Assembly: GCA_030597965.1 (NCBI GenBank) | Contig: JAUVQU010000058.1 | Location: 1 to 12,104 of the forward strand | Direction of reading: 5' to 3' | From: Cellvibrionaceae bacterium | GTDB lineage: Bacteria; Pseudomonadota; Gammaproteobacteria; Pseudomonadales; Cellvibrionaceae | Length of the DNA stretch: 12,104 nucleotides | Shown: positions 1 through 6,656 of the stretch, one piece after another | How positions within the stretch are numbered: position 1 is the first letter of the stretch | Layout of the letters: every line of letters begins with the position of its first letter | The notes under the pieces: model-generated | Seen by the model: only the letters and a program-made list of their open reading frames with translations | The model's database searches: none | Told to the model about the DNA's origin: nothing | Made by a program: the position numbers and the translations under genes

Positions 1-901
1 AGGGGGTGTAGAAGATGGGTACGCCTTTCACTTCCAGACGAACATGCTTGCCGGTACCCTGACCTGCGTTTTGATCGATTTTTATTTCGCTGCCTTTTAG
101 CAGCCAAACATTGCTGTCAGGTTCGCATTGGGTGAATGAGCCATCTTCCAGTATTAATTTGTTGTCGGCGGTTTGTTGGAGTGAGTCCGCATTCCCGCGT
201 ATTCCGCTGTCATGTATTAAAAAGCTGGCATTACTGATCTTGGCTGTGCCAGTTTCAACGTTCATGAGCATGTCGGAGCCGGCGATTAGGATGCCGGGTT
301 CACGCAAGCGGATGTCACCGCTGAGTTTGGCTGTATCGTTGCTTTGGTCCAGTTCTGCCTTATCGGCTTGTAGCTGACGGTAGCCTTGAGTGAGTAATAC
401 ATCGCCTTCGAACTTTGCTAATGAGTCTTGCAATACTTCTGAGCTGTTGGCGCCTATCCTTAGGGGCGCGTCGCCTGGGTGTATCTGGCCCTCAGCGTCT
501 TCACGGATAGGCTCGATATAACGGCCGCAGCACCCTTGCGCAATATTGATGCGTTGCTCGCTGGTTAAGTCTTCCGCTTGCACCCAATCAACCTGTGCAG
601 CGGGAAGGTTTCTTGGCTTTGCGACTGCATGACGATTGCTGGTATTACTTTGCGATGTGGATTTTTTGGTCACTCTTTTGGGACGATCATAACTGGAGCC
701 AGATACGGCTACTTCCTTACACTCCCATGCACCACCATTGGGGTCGCAGCGCCACTCAAAATGAGAGTCATCGGCAGCTGTAGCTTGCCCGGCCAAAAGT
801 CCTAAGGCTAGTAGCAAATGTGTCTTTTGGGGCTTGATAATACGAGCAATGTGTTGGCGCAATATATTGCTCGGCGCTAGGGAAGAATGCCTAAAAGTCA
901 T
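1..901 (-). CDS. lptD: LPS-assembly protein LptD, N-terminal part (cut by window start)
   Basis: LptD is the outer-membrane beta-barrel of the Lpt machine and, with LptE, inserts lipopolysaccharide into the outer leaflet. I read this frame by reverse-complementing 901 down to 1: it is open for 300 codons and runs off the window. It starts with a basic n-region and a hydrophobic core around residues 28-42, ending in ATA-AD, which looks like a Sec signal peptide. Next come a CGC-rich linker (C52, C61), a CCGRYIEP motif (124-131), the OstA/LptA-like jellyroll (about 150-300, with GDVLLTQG and AKLSGDIRLR), then FTQCEP (256-261) and VPIFYTP (294-300). The last two match the segment around the disulphide cysteine C173 of E. 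coli LptD. The barrel lies outside the window. An in-frame TAA just upstream makes the ATG at 901 the first ATG; its ribosome site is weak. The divergent amgK-murU neighbours match the Pseudomonas order. Confidence 0.93.
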   Translation of the reverse strand, partial: MTFRHSSLAPSNILRQHIARIIKPQKTHLLLALGLLAGQATAADDSHFEWRCDPNGGAWECKEVAVSGSSYDRPKRVTKKSTSQSNTSNRHAVAKPRNLPAAQVDWVQAEDLTSEQRINIAQGCCGRYIEPIREDAEGQIHPGDAPLRIGANSSEVLQDSLAKFEGDVLLTQGYRQLQADKAELDQSNDTAKLSGDIRLREPGILIAGSDMLMNVETGTAKISNASFLIHDSGIRGNADSLQQTADNKLILEDGSFTQCEPDSNVWLLKGSEIKIDQNAGQGTGKHVRLEVKGVPIFYTP

Positions 902-955
902 GAGCGGATAACTCGTCTGTTTTTATTGTCGATAGCGCCACGAACTCGGCACACT

Positions 956-984
956 AATCTTTGCTTATATTCTTAATGGGTCAA
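956..984 (-). promoter_or_regulatory. Candidate sigma70-type promoter for lptD
   Basis: Reading the minus strand, TTGACC (979-984) lies 17 nt before AAGATT (956-961). This would put the transcript start about 50 nt upstream of the lptD ATG. The -35 is good and the -10 is poor (3 of 6), so this is a guess by inspection. In E. coli lptD also has an envelope-stress promoter; I cannot tell whether one exists here. Confidence 0.3.
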
Positions 985-1046
985 TTCTACTTGGGAAGTG
1001 GGTGATGCGCCACAGCTTAGGGGGCTTGTTTTAACCGCTTTCTTTC

Positions 1047-1075
1047 TTGGCCACAGCGGGGGCTTCGGGTAGAGT
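1047..1075 (+). promoter_or_regulatory. Candidate sigma70-type promoter for amgK-murU
   Basis: TTGGCC (1047-1052) and TAGAGT (1070-1075) are separated by 17 nt, about 50 nt upstream of the amgK GTG. The AT-rich stretch at 1082-1097 (containing TATATA and TAGATT) is an alternative -10 region. The 226-nt gap 902-1127 between lptD and amgK has no gene and must hold both divergent promoters. Confidence 0.33.
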
Positions 1076-1127
1076 GGCGCTTAATATATAGATTACATAG
1101 GTCGTCATACGCAGACGAGGGTCAACG

Positions 1128-2228
1128 GTGGTAAGTACACAAGCATTACATGAATGGGTCCAGGAACAATTAACGGCTCACAGTTGGTCATTGACCGCAC
1201 CCTTGGCGTTGATACCGCTGGGCGGTGATGCGGGGTTTAGATGTTATTTTCGAGTATCAACAGAGCCTGCTTTGTTGGCGGTACTCGCCCCCCCCGAGTT
1301 TGAAAATAATCCGTTGTTTGTGGCTATTGCGCGCTATCTTAGGGAGCAGGGTGTGCATACGCCGGATGTTGTCGCGGCTGATTTTGACCGTGGTTTCTTA
1401 CTGCTGGAAGATTTTGGTGATGCCCTTTACTGCAATGAGTTGAGCGTAGAGAGTGTTGATCTTTTATATGGCGAGGCCATGATGACCTTGTTGCGCTTGC
1501 AGCAATGCCCGCTCACTACTATTCCTACCGCTGATGCCAGCGACATGATTACGCTGGATGATTACGATGCCAAGCGTCTGCGTGATGAAATGCGTTTGCT
1601 TGAAGACTGGTTTATTCCTCAGTTGTTAGGCTATGAGCTGAATGATAAAGAACGCGTCATGTTGGAGGGTCTTTACCAGCAGCTTGAAAATGAGGCATTG
1701 CGACAGCCACAGGTTTGGGTGCATCGAGATTATCACAGCCGTAATCTGATTTTCCGTGAAGGTAATGCCCCGGGTGTAATCGATTTTCAAGACGCTGTGC
1801 GCGGCCCTATTACCTACGATTTAGTTTCCTTGCTCAGAGATTGCTACGTGCGTTGGCCGCCGGAACAGGTGGAACGCTGGGCGTTAAGTTATGGCAATAT
1901 GGCCGTTGAGGTTGGATTAATGGCGCCGGTTTCGCACCCGCGTTTTTTGCGTTGGTTCGATTGGATGGGCCTGCAGCGTCATATTAAAGTCTTGGGGATC
2001 TTCTCCCGCTTGTACTTGCGCGATGGCAAGCCTGGTTATCTCAATGATTTGCCGCTGGTGATTCGCTACGTGTTGGAAGTGTCCGATAACTATGTGGAGC
2101 TGGATATTTTTCACGATTGGTTTATCGAAAAGTTGTTGCCGCTGTGTGAGCAGCAAGACTGGTACAGCGACTACCGTGTTGCAGGGGACCGTACTGCAGG
2201 CGATCTTATTCCGGGCGAACAGCCGTGA
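1128..2228 (+). CDS. amgK: N-acetylmuramate/N-acetylglucosamine anomeric kinase AmgK
   Basis: AmgK phosphorylates MurNAc (and GlcNAc) at the anomeric carbon, giving the alpha-1-phosphate that MurU uses. In Pseudomonas this cell-wall recycling route bypasses de novo UDP-MurNAc synthesis and underlies intrinsic fosfomycin tolerance. The 366-residue protein is an aminoglycoside-phosphotransferase-fold kinase: N-lobe with GGDAGFRCYFRV (32-43), EDFGD (94-98), catalytic loop HRDYHSRN (199-206) and metal-binding DFQDA (219-223). The usual N-lobe ATP lysine is not evident in the strand AVLAPPE (51-57). The start is GTG, with GAGG (1117-1120) 7 nt before it. The residues after about 343 form a polar tail that I would treat as a lineage-specific extension. 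The stop overlaps the murU GTG in a GTGA, so the two genes are probably translationally coupled. Confidence 0.92.
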   Translation: MVSTQALHEWVQEQLTAHSWSLTAPLALIPLGGDAGFRCYFRVSTEPALLAVLAPPEFENNPLFVAIARYLREQGVHTPDVVAADFDRGFLLLEDFGDALYCNELSVESVDLLYGEAMMTLLRLQQCPLTTIPTADASDMITLDDYDAKRLRDEMRLLEDWFIPQLLGYELNDKERVMLEGLYQQLENEALRQPQVWVHRDYHSRNLIFREGNAPGVIDFQDAVRGPITYDLVSLLRDCYVRWPPEQVERWALSYGNMAVEVGLMAPVSHPRFLRWFDWMGLQRHIKVLGIFSRLYLRDGKPGYLNDLPLVIRYVLEVSDNYVELDIFHDWFIEKLLPLCEQQDWYSDYRVAGDRTAGDLIPGEQP

Positions 2229-2911
2229 AAGCCATGATTCTTGCGGCCGGCGAGGGTAAACGTATGCGCCCCTTGACCGATCACACCCCAAAGCCGCTGC
2301 TGACCGTTGCGGATAAGCCCTTAATTGTTTATCAGCTGGAGCGTTTGCGCGATGCGGGCGTTAAAGACGTTGTTATCAATATTGCCTACCTGGGCGAACA
2401 GATTTGCTCGGTACTGGGTGATGGCTCCCGTTGGAATTTACGCATTACCTATTCGAAAGAGCCTCAACCTTTAGAGACGGCGGGGGCTATTAACCAGGCA
2501 TTATCTCTGCTGGGCGATGAGCCTTTTATACTGATTAATGGCGATGTTTGGTGCGATTACCCTCTGCAGCGACTGTTTCAGTTTTCCTTAGATGAAAATA
2601 CCCAGGCACACTTTGTCATGGTGTCTAATCCTGTCTACCGAGAATCAGGTGATTTTGATCTGGCGGGCGGGCGTGTCGTTGTTAGGGGTCAGCGAAGTCA
2701 GGGGTTAACATTCAGTGGCATCAGTTTATTGCGTCCACAGCTGGTGTCTGAGTATCCACAGCGACGCGAATGCTTTGCATTGCGCGAGGTGTTTGATGCA
2801 GCTATTGCCAAAGAGCGCATCACGGGGGAATTTTATTCTGGTGACTGGTGGGATATTGGCACGCCTGAGCGTTTGGCCGATTTGGACCAGCAATTATTAA
2901 GTACTTTATAA
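2225..2911 (+). CDS. murU: N-acetylmuramate alpha-1-phosphate uridylyltransferase MurU
   Basis: MurU transfers UMP from UTP to MurNAc-alpha-1-phosphate, giving UDP-MurNAc directly from recycled sugar; it is cytoplasmic. The 228-residue protein is a nucleotidyltransferase of the RmlA/GlmU-N type. It has the nucleotide signature LAAGEGKRMRPLT (6-18) with K23, ETAGAI (84-89), the metal-binding aspartate in NGDVW (105-109, D107), and a second acidic site in WWDIGTPERL (208-217). The GTG at 2225 is preferred over the ATG at 2234 because family members begin with the same MKAMILAAG sequence and because it gives the 4-nt overlap with amgK. Length is normal. The closest alternative is a glucose-1-phosphate thymidylyltransferase-like enzyme, but its pairing with AmgK makes MurU much more likely. 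Confidence 0.92.
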   Translation: MKAMILAAGEGKRMRPLTDHTPKPLLTVADKPLIVYQLERLRDAGVKDVVINIAYLGEQICSVLGDGSRWNLRITYSKEPQPLETAGAINQALSLLGDEPFILINGDVWCDYPLQRLFQFSLDENTQAHFVMVSNPVYRESGDFDLAGGRVVVRGQRSQGLTFSGISLLRPQLVSEYPQRRECFALREVFDAAIAKERITGEFYSGDWWDIGTPERLADLDQQLLSTL

Positions 2912-2990
2912 GCTGTGATGCTGCTGGGAGCAGGTCAATAATTTCAGTAGAATGCACACACTTTAACCAATCCTGACTCAAAGGTGTTCC

Positions 2991-3662
2991 ATGCAACAAG
3001 AATTTAAAATTGCCCCCTCTATATTGGCTGCGGATTTCGCGCGTTTGGGGGAAGAAGTGGAAGCGGTACTGAATGCTGGTGCCGACATTGTGCACTTTGA
3101 CGTCATGGATAATCACTACGCGCCTAATCTCACTATCGGGCCGATGGTCTGTAAAGCGCTGCGTAACTACGGTATTACCGCGCCGGTCGATGTGCATCTG
3201 ATGGTGGAGCCGGTTGATGACTTGATTGGCCAGTTTGTCGATGTGGGTGCCGATTACATCACCTTTCATCCCGAAGCCTCTCGCCATGTAGATCGCTCTA
3301 TTCAGTTGATTAAGCAGGCGGGCTGTAAGGCCGGGCTGGTGCTCAACCCGGCAACGTCACTTGAATCCATAAAGCATGTGTTACCTCAGTTGGATATGTT
3401 GTTGCTCATGTCGGTAAACCCTGGTTTTGGTGGCCAGAAGTTTATTCCTTATACGCTCGATAAATTGCGTGAAGCTCGAGCAGCGATCGATGCGCTTGGT
3501 TTGCCTATTCGCCTGGAAATCGACGGCGGTGTTACGGTTGATAATATTCGTGAGATTGCTGCGGCTGGTGCAGATACTTTCGTGGCTGGCTCAGCTATTT
3601 ATGGCAAAGATGACTATAAAGCTGCCATTGATGCCATGCGTGAAGAGCTCGCTAAGGCTTAA
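2991..3662 (+). CDS. rpe: Ribulose-phosphate 3-epimerase
   Basis: Rpe interconverts D-ribulose 5-phosphate and D-xylulose 5-phosphate in the pentose phosphate pathway. The 223-residue TIM barrel carries all expected residues: S10 in APSILAADF, H35 and D37 in VHFDVMDNHYAPNLTIGP (metal and catalysis), H68 in VHLMVEP, M141, the phosphate-binding NPGFGGQ (143-149), and the second catalytic aspartate D178 in EIDGGV. The length is standard. AAGG (2981-2984) lies 6 nt before the ATG. The 79-nt gap after murU contains TAGAAT (2948-2953) as a possible -10 without a good -35, and a small CTGCT-GGG-AGCAG hairpin (2921-2933) without a T-run, so rpe may have its own promoter or be read through. The gene is followed 20 nt later by gph, as in Pseudomonas (rpe-gph-trpE). 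Confidence 0.96.
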   Translation: MQQEFKIAPSILAADFARLGEEVEAVLNAGADIVHFDVMDNHYAPNLTIGPMVCKALRNYGITAPVDVHLMVEPVDDLIGQFVDVGADYITFHPEASRHVDRSIQLIKQAGCKAGLVLNPATSLESIKHVLPQLDMLLLMSVNPGFGGQKFIPYTLDKLREARAAIDALGLPIRLEIDGGVTVDNIREIAAAGADTFVAGSAIYGKDDYKAAIDAMREELAKA

Positions 3663-3682
3663 ACTCTCGGTTCCCCTCCTTT

Positions 3683-4393
3683 ATGGCAAATCTTTCTCGG
3701 CAGCTACACCAGCATTTTGGTGGCCTGCCTCGCTTAGTGATGTTTGATCTCGATGGCACGTTAGTGGATAGCGTACCTGATTTGGCCGCGGCTATTGACG
3801 CCATGTTGGCTGATTTGTCTCGTCAATCTGCGGGTGAAGAAAAGGTTCGGCAATGGGTTGGCAATGGTGCGCAGGTATTGGTGCAGCGGGCCCTGGCTAA
3901 TCGTATCGATGTCAATTTTGACGCTTTGCAGGGCCAGACTTTGGTTGAGCAGCAAGCCGCCCATCAATTATTCCTCAAGCATTACCGCTCAATCAGCGGA
4001 CGATTTTCCGGCCTTTATCCGGGTGTTCTTCAGTGTTTAAAAAAATTGCAGGAGGCCGATGTTACCTTGGCTGTTATCACTAATAAGCCCGTCGAGTTTG
4101 TGCCCCGTTTGTTGTCGCACTTGGGTATCGACTCTTATTTTTCAGATTACCTGGGGGGTGATTCTTTAGAGTTGAAAAAGCCCCACCCACAGCCTCTTAT
4201 ATATTTGTTAGACCGGTTTGGTCTCAATGCGAATCAAGCGTTGATGGTTGGAGATTCCCGCAATGACATTGAGGCGGCACGTGCGGCCGGTGTTGCGAGC
4301 CTGGCGGTGACCTATGGATATAACCACGGTCGCCCAGTAGCGGAAGAAAGACCGGATTTTATCTGTGATTCTCTAGAGCAACTATTTACTTAA
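3683..4393 (+). CDS. gph: Phosphoglycolate phosphatase (HAD superfamily)
   Basis: Gph hydrolyses 2-phosphoglycolate, which forms when 3'-phosphoglycolate DNA ends are repaired, to glycolate and phosphate. The 236-residue HAD hydrolase has motif I DLDGTLVDS (22-30: D22 nucleophile, D24 acid/base), a helical cap at about residues 35-110, motif II TNKP (133-136), motif III lysine K166 in LKKPHP, and motif IV GDSRNDIEAA (190-199), then the TYGYNHGRP tail (210-218) typical of gammaproteobacterial Gph. The start codon is not well fixed. The ATG at 3683 has no clear purine-rich ribosome site, but it gives an N-terminus like that of Pseudomonas homologues; an ATG at 3740 would place the catalytic motif at the very N-terminus. 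It is probably co-transcribed with rpe. Other HAD phosphatases are a less likely alternative. Confidence 0.92.
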   Translation: MANLSRQLHQHFGGLPRLVMFDLDGTLVDSVPDLAAAIDAMLADLSRQSAGEEKVRQWVGNGAQVLVQRALANRIDVNFDALQGQTLVEQQAAHQLFLKHYRSISGRFSGLYPGVLQCLKKLQEADVTLAVITNKPVEFVPRLLSHLGIDSYFSDYLGGDSLELKKPHPQPLIYLLDRFGLNANQALMVGDSRNDIEAARAAGVASLAVTYGYNHGRPVAEERPDFICDSLEQLFT

Positions 4394-4407
4394 ATAGAGT
4401 TGTTTGC

Positions 4408-4821
4408 CTAGAAATCGTAAATAACGACCTTTTCTGCTTTTCCCTTAATGTGTTCTTTTAAATATTGAATGTGCGCTGGATCTTCGAGGTAGGCTTGCAT
4501 TACTTCCTGTGATTCAAAGGTCATGGTAATACCAAAACTAAAAGAGTCGTCCACTAGCTTGCGGTCGCTGGGCAGGGCGCGTGCGACCTTTAAATGGTGC
4601 ACACCATCAATGTTATTCAGCGGCCAGGTCGCATTAATGGCGGCCTGTAGTTGCTCTTCACTCGTGTCAGCGTTGAGCCACACTAGGACGACATGGTGAA
4701 TGGGTAGCGTGTCTGAGTTGCTGGCCTTTTTGAGGGAGGCGCATCCCACCATCAAGGTTGTGATTAATATGGCAAACAGTAGATGCCACGTTGGCTTTTG
4801 AGTGTTATGAGGAGATAGCAT
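4408..4821 (-). CDS. Putative lipoprotein with Dabb-type (stress-responsive A/B barrel) domain
   Basis: No specific function is known. I place the start at the ATG at 4821 (137 residues), not at the longer open frame reaching 4941. From 4821 there is an AAGAGA ribosome site about 6 nt upstream, and the protein then begins directly with a signal sequence: basic/polar residues, hydrophobic core LLFAILITTLMVG (14-26), lipobox-like MVGC with C27 as the likely lipidated cysteine, and Ala at +2, compatible with outer-membrane sorting. Residues 41-137 look like a Dabb ferredoxin-like barrel: HHVVLVWLN (42-50), a central helix, FGITMTFES (96-104), YLEDPAHIQYLKEH (111-124), and a terminal strand KVVIYDF. 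Dabb proteins are usually small cytoplasmic dimers, so a lipid-anchored one is less common. It lies antisense between gph (14 nt away) and trpE, splitting a block that is contiguous in Pseudomonas. Confidence 0.78.
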   Translation of the reverse strand: MLSPHNTQKPTWHLLFAILITTLMVGCASLKKASNSDTLPIHHVVLVWLNADTSEEQLQAAINATWPLNNIDGVHHLKVARALPSDRKLVDDSFSFGITMTFESQEVMQAYLEDPAHIQYLKEHIKGKAEKVVIYDF

Positions 4822-4842
4822 GCCGTTCTCTTTGTCGTTGTG

Positions 4843-4876
4843 ATTAGCTTGTGTCCTATTGTCCATAAAAGCTAAT
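4843..4876. repeat. Inverted repeat upstream of the Dabb lipoprotein gene
   Basis: ATTAGCTT (4843-4850) and AAGCTAAT (4869-4876) are perfect 8-bp inverted arms separated by 18 nt. The spacer, read on the minus strand, contains the tandem GGACA-ATA-GGACA. The repeat ends 22 nt upstream of the lipoprotein start. It could be an operator or a leader hairpin for that gene; nothing in the sequence decides which. Confidence 0.5.
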
Positions 4877-4948
4877 GGCTGGACCACCCCTCTGTCTGCC
4901 ACAGCCTGTACAGCTTGCCGGTGAGTGGTTACACTAGCCACCTTCTGA

Positions 4949-4972
4949 GCAGGAGCTTAACCCTGCCTTTTT
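4949..4972 (+). terminator. Weak rho-independent terminator-like hairpin upstream of trpE
   Basis: GCAGG (4949-4953) pairs with CCTGC (4962-4966) around an 8-nt loop and is followed by CTTTTT (4967-4972) on the plus strand. The five-bp stem is short. No plus-strand gene ends just before it, since gph ends 550 nt earlier. It could therefore stop read-through from rpe-gph towards trpE, or be part of a trp leader. A 20-codon ORF (4875-4937) with one Trp codon at 4926 stops just before it. Confidence 0.33.
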
Positions 4973-4998
4973 AAAGTTATCAATATTTGGATGTGTTT

Positions 4999-5080
4999 GT
5001 GAGTATTTTTGGCTGTTTTAACATTACAGCGGTGTGTAGCTGGCGATGGCGTTGTTAGTACGCCCTGTTCGCGTGAGCGT
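4999..5080 (+). promoter_or_regulatory. Candidate trp leader upstream of trpE (short ORF with Trp-Arg-Trp)
   Basis: A short frame from GTG 4999 (GGA at 4989-4991 upstream), or from GTG 4993, runs to TAG 5056-5058. Its last codons are TGG CGA TGG CGT TGT (5041-5055), giving WRWRC. The second Trp codon lies partly inside a 5-bp hairpin, GGCGT (5048-5052) with ACGCC (5060-5064). ACGC (5060-5063) can instead pair with GCGT (5071-5074), so the two structures exclude each other, as in an attenuator. Against this, no T-run follows before trpE, so a classical intrinsic attenuator is not visible. The wider gap 4822-5151 must also hold the promoters of trpE and of the minus-strand lipoprotein. Confidence 0.25.
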
Positions 5081-5151
5081 GGAATTACCTTAATAGAGCC
5101 CGCCCAGCGATACATCACCAACTCATAGAAGTACACATTTAAGGACGCATC

Positions 5152-6615
5152 ATGACCCCCGCTGAATTTTCTCAATTGGCCGATCAAGGCTTCAACCGTA
5201 TACCGGTTGTGCGCGAAGTATTGGCTGATCTCGACACGCCTCTTTCCAGTTATTTAAAGCTTGCTCAGGGACAGTACTCTTATCTGTTTGAGTCGGTGCA
5301 GGGCGGTGAAAAGTGGGGGCGTTATTCTATTATTGGTTTGCCTGCGCGTACGGTCATGAAGGCATACGGCCCAACTATTACCATCGAAACTGACGGCGAA
5401 GTAGTTGAAACCCATGAGCGCACCGACGCCCTTGAATTTGTTGAAGAATTTAAAGCGCGTTATAGAGCGGCGGAAGTTGAAGGTCTGCCGAGCTTTAATG
5501 GTGGACTGGTCGGTTATTTCGGTTATGACTGTGTGCGTTATGTAGAACCGCGACTGAAAGCGACAATGCCAGAGGACACAATAGGCACCCCCGATATTTT
5601 GCTTATGGTTTCGGATGAAGTGTTGGTGTTCGATAATCTGGCTGGACGCTTAATTCTTGTTGTACAGGCCGACCCAGAAGCTGAGGGTTATGAGGGCGCG
5701 GTAAAACGCCTGGATGAATTAGAGCAGCGCTTGTATGAAGCGACACCCGCAACTGCGCCAATGAAGTTGGCTGGTGAAAGCGTTCGCGAGGGGGAATTTA
5801 ATTCCAGCTTTGGTGAAGATCGGTTCCATCGGGCAGTGAACACCATTAAAGATTATGTGTTCGCAGGCGATGCCATGCAGGTAGTGGTCTCACAGCGTTT
5901 ATCCATTCCGTTTGATGCCGAGCCGTTGAACTTATACCGTGCGTTGCGCAGCTTAAACCCATCACCCTATATGTACTTTCTGGATTTGGGTGATCACCAT
6001 GTCGTTGGCTCCAGCCCAGAAATTTTAGCGCGCCTTGAAGATGGCGAAGTCACTGTACGCCCCATTGCGGGTACACGCCGTCGAGGTCACACGGAAGAAG
6101 AAGATTTGGCGCTTGAGCAAGAGTTGGTGAATGATCCTAAAGAAATAGCAGAGCATTTAATGCTGATTGACTTAGGTCGCAACGACGTAGGCCGGGTGGC
6201 TAAAATCGGTGAGGTGAAGCTGACCGATAAAATGGTCGTTGAACGTTATTCCCACGTTATGCATATCACTTCCAATGTAACCGGCCAGGTACGTGACGAT
6301 GTGAGCGCCATGGACGTACTGCGAGCCGCATTACCAGCGGGCACGCTCAGTGGAGCACCCAAAATTCGCGCCATGGAAATCATTGACGAACTGGAAAGTG
6401 AAAAGCGTGGAATCTATGGTGGCGCCGTGGGTTACCTGTCGTGGAATGGTAATATGGATACCGCCATTGCTATTCGTACTGCGGTGATTAAAGACAATAT
6501 GCTTTATGTGCAGGCGGGTGCGGGCGTAGTGGCAGACTCTGAACCACGTTTGGAGTGGAAAGAAACCATGAATAAGGCACGGGCGATCTTCCGTGCAGTG
6601 GATATGGTGCTCTAG
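5152..6615 (+). CDS. trpE: Anthranilate synthase component I
   Basis: TrpE makes anthranilate from chorismate, using ammonia delivered from glutamine by TrpG; it is the first committed step of tryptophan synthesis. At 487 residues it is full length. The N-terminal domain has the feedback-site segment YLFESVQGGEKWGRYSIIG (44-62, with S48), and NPSPYMYF (269-276) completes the tryptophan pocket. The chorismate-binding domain (about 220-487) has PIAGTRRRG (304-312), the metal-binding EIAEHLMLIDLGRNDVGR run (331-348), SGAPKIRAMEII (400-411) and the C-terminal GAGVVADSEP (456-465). No glutamine amidotransferase domain is fused. TrpG is not in this window, as in Pseudomonas where trpE is separate from trpGDC. 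AAGGA (5141-5145) sits 6 nt before the ATG. Retained feedback residues suggest tryptophan inhibition; a leader-based control is possible but unproven. Confidence 0.97.
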   Translation: MTPAEFSQLADQGFNRIPVVREVLADLDTPLSSYLKLAQGQYSYLFESVQGGEKWGRYSIIGLPARTVMKAYGPTITIETDGEVVETHERTDALEFVEEFKARYRAAEVEGLPSFNGGLVGYFGYDCVRYVEPRLKATMPEDTIGTPDILLMVSDEVLVFDNLAGRLILVVQADPEAEGYEGAVKRLDELEQRLYEATPATAPMKLAGESVREGEFNSSFGEDRFHRAVNTIKDYVFAGDAMQVVVSQRLSIPFDAEPLNLYRALRSLNPSPYMYFLDLGDHHVVGSSPEILARLEDGEVTVRPIAGTRRRGHTEEEDLALEQELVNDPKEIAEHLMLIDLGRNDVGRVAKIGEVKLTDKMVVERYSHVMHITSNVTGQVRDDVSAMDVLRAALPAGTLSGAPKIRAMEIIDELESEKRGIYGGAVGYLSWNGNMDTAIAIRTAVIKDNMLYVQAGAGVVADSEPRLEWKETMNKARAIFRAVDMVL

Positions 6616-6656
6616 TACGTTCGATCGCTATCTGCGTTGCCTCACCTTAATAAGTG

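Noticed and set aside
111..377. Plus-strand open frames within 111-805
   Set aside because: They are antisense to lptD, whose minus-strand frame is open and recognisable across the whole stretch.
4415..4433. Terminator for gph at TCGT-AAATA-ACGA followed by T's
   Set aside because: A four-bp AT-containing stem is too weak, and it lies inside the 3' end of the minus-strand lipoprotein gene.
4822..4941. Extended 177-residue version of the Dabb lipoprotein starting at 4941
   Set aside because: The extra 40 residues are polar with no family resemblance and would bury the signal peptide. The ATG at 4821 has a ribosome site and begins directly with the signal sequence.
5021..5064. TrpR operator upstream of trpE
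   Set aside because: TTAGTACGC resembles part of the E. coli trp operator, but the symmetrical CTAGTTAACTAG core is missing.
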